Source: JACCXJ01 sp052387115 (GTDB lineage Bacteria; Pseudomonadota; Gammaproteobacteria; JACCXJ01). From it: a stretch of DNA of 6,059 bases. This document shows, one piece after another, positions 1 to 6,013 of this stretch. Every line of letters begins with the position of its first letter. The first letter of the stretch is position 1. Location: assembly GCA_052387115.1 (NCBI GenBank), contig JBQTJM010000257.1, positions 1-6,059 on the forward strand, given 5' to 3'. Made by a program: the position numbers and the translations under genes. The notes under the pieces are model-generated. The model was not told the origin of the DNA and searched no databases. It worked only from the letters and a program-made list of their open reading frames with translations.

Positions 1-21
1 GCTGCGGCGCATGGTTAGGGC
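1..21 (-). other. attC site of cassette A, 5' part only
   Basis: The plus-strand GTTAGGG at 14-20 followed by C21 is the complement of an R'' core (GCCCTAAC on the minus strand). The adjoining GCTGCGGCGC would be the L'' arm. The rest of the site, including R', lies outside the window. The assignment rests on the matching position and style of the complete attC sites further right. Confidence 0.6.
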
Positions 22-272
22 GTGGGCCTTTCCGATACCACCGAGGCTCGCCGAAGCCAGAGGATAGACTGGCCAAGGGAACCAACAGCGCAGCGGATCG
101 AAGCCCACGTGCTCAACGATAGCCGATAGCGGCCGGGATCACCACCCGGCGCGCCAGACCGGGCGAAGCCGTTCCCGAAGCCCCAGCGCTTCTCGAAGGG
201 GACGACGGTCGGAAGGGCTCGGTGGTCATCGGCTGGATCGAAGACCCTCGGGATGCTTTGCCCGCGCTCTAA
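1..272 (-). mobile_element. Gene-less integron cassette A (partial)
   Basis: This is the visible part of a cassette that starts at the G^TT cut in the R' core at 267-273 and runs leftward out of the window. No credible gene is present. The body is recognisably homologous to cassettes B and E: the segments around 28-60, 96-130 and 196-262 align with them by eye, but it is the most divergent copy. In the two frames that stay open across the middle of B and E, one on each strand, copy A has a stop near 117-129. This argues that the family is not protein-coding. A role as a small RNA, as a promoter-bearing cassette, or as inert cargo is possible and not decided by sequence alone. Confidence 0.6.
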
Positions 273-355
273 CGACCAAGCTCAGCCGCGCCGGCCACGA
301 AGGCTTGGAAAAGCGACGGCGTTCCACGGCGTCGGCTGGAGCGCCTGGTTGGGGC
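266..355 (-). other. attC recombination site of cassette B
   Basis: An R' core (GTTAGAG, minus strand 273-267) and an R'' core (CCCCAAC, 354-348) bound a 90-bp imperfect palindrome. The left inner arm 280-292 (GCTCAGCCGCGCC) pairs with the right arm 328-342 (GGCGTCGGCTGGAGC), leaving two unpaired bases on the right. In attC sites the extrahelical base belongs to L'', so the site reads on the minus strand. Read in that direction the R''-L'' half translates as NQALQPTP, a tail that I recall from many hypothetical proteins annotated into attC sites. Confidence 0.82.
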
Positions 356-608
356 GTGGGCCGGTCCGTTGCCACCGAGGCTGGGCGAAGCCACGGGCCC
401 GACCGGCCAAGGAGAAACCCACGGCGCAGGAGACCGAAGCCCCGATGCTAAACGATAGCCGATGGCGCTCGGGATTGCCACTGGGCAAGCCAGGGAGGGC
501 GAGAGCGTTTCCGAAGCCACGGCGCTTATCGAGGGGGATGACGGTCGGGAGGCCTTCGTGGTCATCGGCTCGGTGGGAAACGGTTGCGATGCTTTGCCCG
601 CACCCCAA
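273..608 (-). mobile_element. Gene-less integron cassette B
   Basis: This 336-bp cassette lies between the G^TT cut points at 609/608 and 273/272. It is very similar to cassette E, at roughly 80-90% by eye across the whole unit including the attC, and less similar to cassette A. Open frames exist on both strands because the sequence is GC-rich. Single-base insertions or deletions between B and E shift the minus-strand frames against each other, for example near 391-403 and 555-570, so neither encodes a conserved protein. No Shine-Dalgarno sequence precedes a start near the cassette boundary. The heptamer CGAAGCC recurs at 386, 435 and 512. I infer a non-coding cassette, perhaps an RNA or regulatory element. 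Confidence 0.7.
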
Positions 609-690
609 CGGTCGCGCTCACCTGCTGCCGGAAGCGGGAGCGACGCAGGAGCGGACGCTGTAGGCAGTCAGGTGCAGCGCTTTGTTCGGC
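603..690 (-). other. attC recombination site of cassette C
   Basis: The R'' core GCCGAAC (minus strand 690-684) and the R' core GTTGGGG (609-603) bound this 88-bp site. The left inner arm GCGCTCACCTG pairs with the right arm CAGGTGCAGCGC with a single extra base on the right, so L'' is on the right and the site reads on the minus strand. A second inner pairing, CTGCC with GGCAG, closes the terminal structure. The site begins 42 bp after the stop codon of the TIR gene, the usual place for a cassette's attC. Confidence 0.88.
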
Positions 691-732
691 AAAGAGTCCA
701 TAAATGACTCACCAAACGCTGTCGAAACTGTA

Positions 733-1485
733 TCAAATTGCAATTATCTCTTGACCGCCAACACTGAATGACGCCTTGCCGAAGATCAGCCCCTGGATCG
801 AGAGCCTACACTCGATGCCGTCGATCTGGAACGTTCGCTCCGCGTTAAAGTACATTGTGCTCCATTCACGGAACACTTCTTCGCCATCGATCGACAGAAC
901 GATGGTTACACCGATCAGCTTGGATCTGGCCTCTAACCGAACGTGATGACGGCGGCTTAGCTTAAACGATGCAGTCGCATAAGGGGAAATCGGGAAGTTA
1001 TTTACTTGCGTTTCTAGCTCCGACAACGTAACTGAGGGCAATCTCGAAACTGTAGACGCTGAACTTTCTGACTCCTCGGCGCCAAGCAACCTGAGCAATT
1101 CTCGGGCCGCATGTTCCAGATCAAGTTGGTCGTTGATTTCGATTGCATGCTTCGTTCGGAGACCGTAGGGGACTTGCTGGACGTGGTCCAGATAAATGGG
1201 AACGACTCGATGGGTCGTCGGGTCTTGTCGCGCCATGGTGATGGCAGCAGCTATCTCTTCTCTCTCGTAGTACGCACGGTCTGTGTGACTGGATACCAGC
1301 ACGACAGTGATGCGCGTGGCACGTTGAGCCTTGGCCAATTCGTGATCCCAGTCATCTCCATACTTGAGGCAGCGTCTGTCCAGGAAGACACGAGCATAAG
1401 GAGCTAGCTTCCCATACAACTCGTCAGCGGTGTCGAGATCAGCAGCGGCGTGTGCAAGGAAGAAGTCCCAACGATGGTTTTGCAT
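733..1485 (-). CDS. TIR-domain protein, probable NAD-consuming defence effector
   Basis: The 250-residue product has an N-terminal TIR domain over about residues 5-135. The first strand is WDFFLAHAAAD (6-16), where TIR proteins carry box 1. The box-2-like segment is RCLKYGDDW (38-46), followed by a hydrophobic strand ITVVLVSS (59-66). A helix then begins around YYEREEI (72-78); its E77 lines up with the catalytic glutamate of TIR NADases such as SARM1, with E76 next to it. Residues 138-150 are a Ser-rich linker. Residues 155-250 look all-beta and may be a sensor or partner-binding domain that I do not recognise. There is no signal peptide or membrane segment, so the protein is probably cytoplasmic. 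The start is supported by AGAGGA six bases upstream and by its position 21 nt inside the cassette. The family assignment is well supported; the defence role is inferred from known bacterial TIR systems and from integrons carrying phage-defence cassettes. A signalling or virulence TIR is the alternative. Confidence 0.85.
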   Translation of the reverse strand: MQNHRWDFFLAHAAADLDTADELYGKLAPYARVFLDRRCLKYGDDWDHELAKAQRATRITVVLVSSHTDRAYYEREEIAAAITMARQDPTTHRVVPIYLDHVQQVPYGLRTKHAIEINDQLDLEHAARELLRLLGAEESESSASTVSRLPSVTLSELETQVNNFPISPYATASFKLSRRHHVRLEARSKLIGVTIVLSIDGEEVFREWSTMYFNAERTFQIDGIECRLSIQGLIFGKASFSVGGQEIIAI

Positions 1486-1491
1486 GTCCAG

Positions 1492-1497
1492 TCCTCT
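1492..1497 (-). promoter_or_regulatory. Ribosome-binding site of the TIR gene
   Basis: AGAGGA on the minus strand lies six bases before the ATG at 1485. The whole 5' leader within the cassette is only 21 nt, too short to hold a complete promoter. Transcription therefore has to enter from cassette D or further upstream. Confidence 0.6.
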
Positions 1498-1500
1498 GTC

Positions 1501-1563
1501 GCCGAACGACCAAGCTCACCGGGCGCGACGTTAGGAGCGCTCCGGTGCAGCGCCTCGTTAGGC
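1501..1563 (-). other. attC recombination site of cassette D
   Basis: This 63-bp site is the clearest in the window. R'' is GCCTAAC (minus strand 1563-1557) and R' is GTTCGGC (1507-1501). The left arm GCTCACCGG pairs with the right arm CCGGTGCAGC, with one extra base on the right. The orientation is therefore minus strand, like the other complete attC sites. It starts 47 bp after the stop codon of the giant gene. Confidence 0.92.
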
Positions 1564-1610
1564 ATCGCCGCTGTTGAGCCTGGCCCCTTTTCTCATGCAA
1601 GCCGGCCGGA

Positions 1611-4600
1611 TCAGGGGGCCACTTTCAGTTCGTAGCCCTTCACGTAAAGCACTTCGACCGTGCCCTTGATGCCGGCCTTGCCGTTCACGGTCGCCTTTGC
1701 CGCGGCTTTCAGGGTCGCCGAAGCGACCAGCTTGACGACTTCGATGGTTCCGCTGGCTTCGAAGGCGCGGGTCAGGTCTCCGCCAAGCTCGGCGCCGCCG
1801 CCGAGCTCGAACGAAACCTCGATGTCCTTCTTGCCGACGATCAGCGTCCCGATGAATTTCAGCGTCGGGTCCGCCGGGTCGGCCTTGGCCTTGTCGATCG
1901 TCGCGGTCGCCTTATAGGTATCGGGCAAGGTCCGGCCTAGGGTCTGCAGCGGGACCTTGTAGGTCTTGGCCTGCAGCGTCAGATCCTCGACCACCAAAGC
2001 CGGCACGTTCAGGTTCAGCTCGAAGGTGATCGGCTTGATGTCGTAGAGGTAGACGCTAAACTGCGTCGGGCGGCCCTCATGCGTGACCGTCCACATGGCC
2101 ACTTCGTTCGTGGTCATCGCGTCCAGGTAGATGCCGCCGGCCGGCGTGTTCTTGTCGAAGTAGATGGTGGCGGAGAATGTGGCGTCCACCGGTTGCTTGA
2201 CCGTCTCGCCGAGCCATTCGGATGTGACCGACACATTCCACTGGCGCGCCCCGATAATGTCGTTGGTGACCTTCTCCTCGATCTTGCGCCGCTGCGGAAT
2301 CGGCATGCGTTCGGCGATATTGAGCTGCCCCTGATGGTTCTCGTTCTGCAGGGATTGCTGCTGCTGTTGCGATTGCGGTGCGGGCGGCGGTGCTGATCCG
2401 CCGCCTCCGCCGGTCCCTTGCCCGGTCCCGCCGCCGCCGGAGCCAGCACCTCCGCCGCTCGGCGCGACCGCGGCACTGGCCGAGCCATATTTCGCCTGAA
2501 TCTCTCTCGCCCGATTGGCAGCCTCGGCAATCGCGATGGAATTGTCAGAGAGCTTCTTCAGCAGATCGGCAACCTCCTGCCTGCCCGACATGTCGCGGAA
2601 GATGTTAGGCGTGCCGAGCAGCGACAATGCCGCGGTGAGCCCGGCAGGATCGGGCGCCGGCGAGGGGTTTACGATGTTGACCAGAGACTGGGGGAAGGCG
2701 GTCGGCGCTGCGCTCACCTGCTGGGGTTGTGGCTGGATCGGCGTCACCGGATTGATACCCGGCGCCTCGATAGGAATCGGGTGCTCTTCCCACTTCCAGA
2801 ACCGGGTGTTGTCGATCTCTTCCGAGACGTTGCAGTGGCCGAGCTTGCCCTCGGCGAAGACGCCTCGGGTCGCCATCGTGTTCAGACGCTCGGACTTCGC
2901 GGAAGCAAGGGGCAGGCGTTGAAGCACGTTTTGGCGATCTTCTTCGCTCAACGCTGCGAGACTATCCAGCGCCCATTGCCGCTGCGCCGGATCGTTGCCA
3001 TTCAAGGCGGCAGCGATATCGACTACCATCGTATCGTCCACCCCGGCCATCTGCTTGGCCAACGGATAGGCAACGTAGCTGCCGAAGACCTCCAACGGCA
3101 TGGGATCGACATGATCCGCCATGACCTGCCCGGCACCCCAAGGCATGGTCTCCATCTCGATGGCAATGGACGTGGGATCGGTGCCCATCAGCAGCACGCG
3201 GTTGTAGTAATCCATGTAGCGCCTGAAATGATCGGTAAGCTTGCGGACGAGGTGATACTCCTCTACCGTCAATTGCTTCTCCGGCGCGCGGTTAGGCGGA
3301 GGCAGCAGCGCGGGAGGCGTGGGGGGGCGATTGATCCAGGTGAAGGCTTGCGAAGACGGCTCGTTTGGCTCAAACACGAGATCCACATCCCTGAGCACTT
3401 CCGGCGTCGTTAGCGGCACGAACAGGCCTTCAAGTCCGAATGCGTCGATCTGGAGGAAATCGATACGCCAGTGATCGCTTCCCCACTTTTCAAACTGGAA
3501 GCCGACGATTTCCTTCCATTTCACGGTTACGAACTGGCCGGTTTCCAGACTGAAAGGCTTCACAAAGGTCCAAACGCCGGAGGCAGCATCTTCTGAATCA
3601 AACCGTGGCCCGCTGTTCAGGTTGTGGACCTGCTTCTCGTCCTCACCCATATGAGGACCTTTATACACGTAGCGCAACTCATATTTTTTCTCATTGAGGC
3701 CCTGCTCAGCCGTGATCACGTACGCAACAACTGTGCTGGCGGATTCGCCAGTGCCTTTCGTCGTCTTGATTCCGATCTGGAACATGTGGAACACTAAATT
3801 TCCATCCCAGTGCTGCCCAACCCCCTCGTCACTTGGCGTGATTCCGTAGAGTGCCTGATGCTCGCGGATTGCCTCTTGCTTCTCCAGCAGATCGAACGCG
3901 GGCTTCAGGGTCGGGTCGAGGAGGTTCGGCTCCAATAGAACTCGATTGCCGATGAGAGTCGCGGCATCGTAGTTGGTAACACGGGCAGGGATTTGGACCA
4001 ACACAGCCGGACGCCGGCGTACCCACTCGACCGTCACGCGGTAGTGCCGCAGCACTTCGTAATAGAGAATGGTTAGAGTATGGCTGTGGTTGTAATTGGA
4101 GAAGGTACGTGTTTGAATGCTTTCCTTCTCCTCTTGCCGAGCCTGGATAACTACAGTGGAGTTGATCTCGCGCTGTGCGGAGCTCGCTTGAGAGAAACTG
4201 TCGTTGATCCGCTGCACGTTCTCTGCGCCAAGATGTCGGCTACCCTCGCTCGTGGCGGTCGAACCACCGAGGCTCCAGGTGTTCCCTACTGCGCCACCCA
4301 CGCCGACGATGCCGAGATTAGCGCCGCCACTTGCGCCCGATGCGCCCGCGGCCCCCCCCATGAATGAAGAGCCCTTCTGCAGCTCCTTTAAGCCAGCCTG
4401 CACCGTCTCGGAGATTGTGCGGTCGCGATGTGTCCGGTGCAGGATCTCCTCGGTCAGCTTGGTGGTCTCATCGCGCTTGGTCAGGCTGTCCCAGGACCAG
4501 TCGATCACGGCCAGCTTCACCGTCTCGCCGGGGGCTAGTGGCAGGCTATATAGAATCTCGCCCAACGAATGGCCGAGCGAAAACCAGGACACCTTGTACT

Positions 4601-5576
4601 CGTCGACATAGGCGCGCTTGTAAGGTGCCGGCACCGTGAAGTCGGCGAGCTCACCGGGTTCATCTGTTAGGCGCACCACTTGACGCAGCACGAATTCCTG
4701 CAGCGCGAGATTGGCCGGAACCAGTTCCTCGCAGCCATTCTCGCCAACGAGGCTCTTCGGACTAGCCGCGAACGATGCTGGTGACAGTCGCCAATCGGTG
4801 AGGCTAGGATTCTGGAGCGCCCGCGGCCCCATGTTGATCAGTGCGGGCGGCAACGTATTCCAGGTCATCGACAACCGCGCAACCACGGCGTCGAAGGCAA
4901 AGCGCGCCTGACTCAGGGCATCGAACCTGCCGGGATGCCCAGTGGGATAGACCCAGATCGCTACTTTCGCGACCGCGTCGGGATTCTTGCGCCGTGCTTC
5001 GATGGCCTCCGCCAGCATCACCTGCACGTCAGGGCGGAGACGCCTGAGATCGAACGAGACATACCCGACGTGATCGGTGGTCAGAACCCCGAGCGGATCG
5101 GCCCAGATGATGCCGAGGTCTTCGACCTCCGGCACCAGATCGAGATCCAGTTCCGGCGCCACGCGCCGGACAGCGGCGAGCATCAGCGGTTTGAGGTCGG
5201 CCGCGGGGATCTCCGCCATCCGTCTTCGACGGGCGGCGTCGAGCACGGCCTTGAAGACCTGACGGAACAGCTCCTTCACCTGATCGGGCTGGGTCACCAA
5301 CCGGTTGCGGCTCGCCTCATTGACCGTTTCCGCAAGGGCCTGGAGGGCCGCCGTCTCGACCGGGTTACGCACGGCGTCGTCGGTTGCGCTGGGATCCACT
5401 TCGAGCAGCGCCGCGCGCATCGGCTCGCGGTACCGTTCGTTGATGGGTGGCACCGGCACGATCCGCGACACCGCGACTTCCGCGTAGAGGGGCAGCCGCT
5501 GCACCGGCCGGCCGGTCTCGGGATCAGTGACAAAGATGCTTAAATGGGTGGGCGCTGATAGTTTGTGATTCGGCAT
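1611..5576 (-). CDS. Giant 1321-residue multidomain protein of unknown function
   Basis: I do not recognise a named family. The protein lacks a signal peptide or clear membrane helix. Residues 10-40 (LSIFVTDPETGRPVQ) and 150-180 (GVLTTDHVGYVSFDL) resemble strands of a transthyretin-like beta fold interrupted by a helical insert at 45-145. Residues 330-360 hold a compact motif (FSLGHSLGEILYSLPLAPGE) leading into a charged helix at 360-400. Residues 401-440 are Gly/Ala-rich. Residues 450-490 are helical and 495-735 appear beta-rich. A Pro-rich linker spans 750-764. Residues 770-930 are mostly helical and end in GVFAEGKLGHCN and RFWKWEEHPIP, which look like conserved motifs. Residues 941-980 are Pro/Gln-rich, 1039-1080 are a Gly- then Gln-rich linker, and 1095-1321 form a beta-rich C-terminal domain. 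The frame stays open upstream to 5735, but GGAGGAA five bases before the ATG at 5576 and the cassette boundary at 5597 fix the start. A structural, surface-complex or immunity role is possible and undecided. Confidence 0.88.
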   Translation of the reverse strand: MPNHKLSAPTHLSIFVTDPETGRPVQRLPLYAEVAVSRIVPVPPINERYREPMRAALLEVDPSATDDAVRNPVETAALQALAETVNEASRNRLVTQPDQVKELFRQVFKAVLDAARRRRMAEIPAADLKPLMLAAVRRVAPELDLDLVPEVEDLGIIWADPLGVLTTDHVGYVSFDLRRLRPDVQVMLAEAIEARRKNPDAVAKVAIWVYPTGHPGRFDALSQARFAFDAVVARLSMTWNTLPPALINMGPRALQNPSLTDWRLSPASFAASPKSLVGENGCEELVPANLALQEFVLRQVVRLTDEPGELADFTVPAPYKRAYVDEYKVSWFSLGHSLGEILYSLPLAPGETVKLAVIDWSWDSLTKRDETTKLTEEILHRTHRDRTISETVQAGLKELQKGSSFMGGAAGASGASGGANLGIVGVGGAVGNTWSLGGSTATSEGSRHLGAENVQRINDSFSQASSAQREINSTVVIQARQEEKESIQTRTFSNYNHSHTLTILYYEVLRHYRVTVEWVRRRPAVLVQIPARVTNYDAATLIGNRVLLEPNLLDPTLKPAFDLLEKQEAIREHQALYGITPSDEGVGQHWDGNLVFHMFQIGIKTTKGTGESASTVVAYVITAEQGLNEKKYELRYVYKGPHMGEDEKQVHNLNSGPRFDSEDAASGVWTFVKPFSLETGQFVTVKWKEIVGFQFEKWGSDHWRIDFLQIDAFGLEGLFVPLTTPEVLRDVDLVFEPNEPSSQAFTWINRPPTPPALLPPPNRAPEKQLTVEEYHLVRKLTDHFRRYMDYYNRVLLMGTDPTSIAIEMETMPWGAGQVMADHVDPMPLEVFGSYVAYPLAKQMAGVDDTMVVDIAAALNGNDPAQRQWALDSLAALSEEDRQNVLQRLPLASAKSERLNTMATRGVFAEGKLGHCNVSEEIDNTRFWKWEEHPIPIEAPGINPVTPIQPQPQQVSAAPTAFPQSLVNIVNPSPAPDPAGLTAALSLLGTPNIFRDMSGRQEVADLLKKLSDNSIAIAEAANRAREIQAKYGSASAAVAPSGGGAGSGGGGTGQGTGGGGGSAPPPAPQSQQQQQSLQNENHQGQLNIAERMPIPQRRKIEEKVTNDIIGARQWNVSVTSEWLGETVKQPVDATFSATIYFDKNTPAGGIYLDAMTTNEVAMWTVTHEGRPTQFSVYLYDIKPITFELNLNVPALVVEDLTLQAKTYKVPLQTLGRTLPDTYKATATIDKAKADPADPTLKFIGTLIVGKKDIEVSFELGGGAELGGDLTRAFEASGTIEVVKLVASATLKAAAKATVNGKAGIKGTVEVLYVKGYELKVAP
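2397..2462 (-). other. Gly-rich flexible linker in the giant protein
   Basis: Codons for residues 1039-1060 encode an almost pure Gly/Ser/Thr stretch. A Pro run (APPPAP) and five consecutive Gln (QQQQQ) follow. It separates the C-terminal beta-rich domain (about 1095-1321) from the rest of the protein. This suggests an independently folded and possibly exchangeable C-terminal module. Confidence 0.7.
4257..4376 (-). other. Gly/Ala-rich segment in the giant protein
   Basis: Residues 401-440 contain repeated small residues (GGAAGASGASGGANLG, then IVGVGGAVG) between two charged, probably helical regions. This could be a flexible hinge or a Gly-zipper-like packing or membrane-inserting element. 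The sequence does not decide between these. Confidence 0.55.
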
Positions 5577-5581
5577 GGCAT

Positions 5582-5588
5582 TTCCTCC
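5582..5588 (-). promoter_or_regulatory. Ribosome-binding site of the giant gene
   Basis: GGAGGAA on the minus strand lies five bases before the ATG at 5576. It is a strong Shine-Dalgarno sequence and decides the start against the upstream in-frame extension to 5735, which would run back through the attC site. It sits just inside the cassette boundary, so it travels with the gene. Confidence 0.85.
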
Positions 5589-5591
5589 GAG

Positions 5592-5681
5592 GCCTAACGG
5601 AAAAAGCTTAGCCGCGCCGGGCAAGAAGGCTTGGAAAAGCGAGAGCGTTTCACGGCGTCGGCTGGAGCGCCTGGTTGGGGC
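5592..5681 (-). other. attC recombination site of cassette E
   Basis: R' is GTTAGGC (minus strand 5598-5592) and R'' is CCCCAAC (5680-5674). The left arm 5606-5618 (GCTTAGCCGCGCC) pairs with the right arm 5654-5668 (GGCGTCGGCTGGAGC), with extra bases on the right. The site is the same length as the attC of cassette B and closely similar to it. The two cassettes therefore share their recombination site as well as their body. Confidence 0.85.
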
Positions 5682-5934
5682 GTGGGCCGGTCCGATGGCA
5701 CCGAGGCTTGGCGAAGCCAGAGGCCGACTGGCCAAAGAGAAACCAACGGCGCAGGAGACCGAAGCCCATGTGCTAAACGGTAGCCGATGGCGCTTGAGAT
5801 CGTCACTCGGCGAGCCAGCGAGGGCGAGAGCGCTTCAGAAGCCAGGGCGCTTATCGAAGGGGGCGACGGTCGGGAGGCCTGGGTGGTCATTGGCTCGATG
5901 GGAAAACCATTGCGATGCTTTGCCCGCACCCCAA
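5598..5934 (-). mobile_element. Gene-less integron cassette E
   Basis: This 337-bp cassette lies between cut points 5935/5934 and 5598/5597. It is one base longer than cassette B and similar to it along its full length. It contains no gene with a ribosome-binding site, and the frames open in B are broken here by single-base indels and by an early TGA after the boundary. It lies directly upstream of the giant gene in the direction of transcription, so it could supply a promoter. I could not identify convincing -35 and -10 boxes. Confidence 0.7.
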
Positions 5935-6006
5935 CGACCCAGTTCACCGGGCGGCGACAGACGCCGAAGGCGGCTGTTGACGCTCCGGTGCAACTGGAGG
6001 TTCGGC
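5929..6006 (-). other. attC recombination site of cassette F
   Basis: R'' is GCCGAAC (minus strand 6006-6000) and R' is GTTGGGG (5935-5929). The left arm 5940-5950 (CAGTTCACCGG) pairs with the right arm 5985-5997 (CCGGTGCAACTGG) with one internal extra base on the right. An inner hairpin, ACAG.CGCC with GGCG.CTGT, lies around 5957-5977. The site begins seven bases after the stop codon of the partial gene at the right edge. Confidence 0.88.
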
Positions 6007-6013
6007 GTCACAC

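Larger units (their letters stand above)
609..1506 (-). mobile_element. Integron cassette C (TIR-domain gene)
   Basis: This 898-bp cassette runs from the cut point in R' at 1507/1506 to the cut point at 609/608. It holds one minus-strand gene with a 21-nt leader and a 42-bp gap before its attC, the compact layout typical of integron cassettes. Its base composition is visibly less GC-rich than the neighbouring cassettes. This fits independent acquisition of each cassette. Confidence 0.85.
1507..5597 (-). mobile_element. Integron cassette D, about 4.1 kb, one giant gene
   Basis: Cut points at 5598/5597 and 1507/1506 delimit a 4091-bp unit bounded by attC sites on both sides. It holds a single gene that fills almost all of it, with a 21-nt leader and a 47-bp tail. 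Integron cassettes are usually about 0.5-1 kb, so this one is exceptionally large. No internal attC-like site was seen by eye that would split it into several cassettes. Confidence 0.8.

Noticed and set aside
282..608. Minus-strand frame starting at the cassette B boundary and reading into NQALQPTP
   Set aside because: It is in the right orientation, but it starts with TTG at the cut point without a Shine-Dalgarno sequence. It is frameshifted and stopped in the homologous cassette E, and its tail is just the translated attC.
1..660. Insertion sequence or transposon terminal repeats
   Set aside because: The repeated units are direct, not inverted. They carry no transposase and end exactly at attC core sites, so they are cassettes rather than transposon ends.
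253..663. Plus-strand open frame of 136 codons across cassette B
   Set aside because: It runs antisense to the cassette polarity and straight through two attC sites. It has no ribosome-binding site, and the homologous frame has a stop in cassette A. It is best explained by GC-rich non-coding sequence.
266..690. CRISPR array or rho-independent terminators
   Set aside because: The palindromes are few, unequal in spacing, and lack uniform repeats or T-tracts. Their core sites and extrahelical bases identify them as attC.
2418..3413. 331-codon plus-strand open frame
   Set aside because: It lies wholly antisense within the giant gene, is rich in Arg, Gly and Ala as expected of a shadow frame in GC-rich DNA, and has no supporting ribosome-binding site.
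5598..5934. Promoter in cassette E driving the giant gene
   Set aside because: The position is attractive, but I could not find a convincing -35/-10 pair with correct spacing on the minus strand, so it is not listed as a feature.
5594..5947. Minus-strand 117-codon frame across cassette E
   Set aside because: It begins inside the attC of cassette F and ends in the attC of E. It matches the cassette B frame only for about 58 codons before an indel shifts it. It is not a conserved protein.
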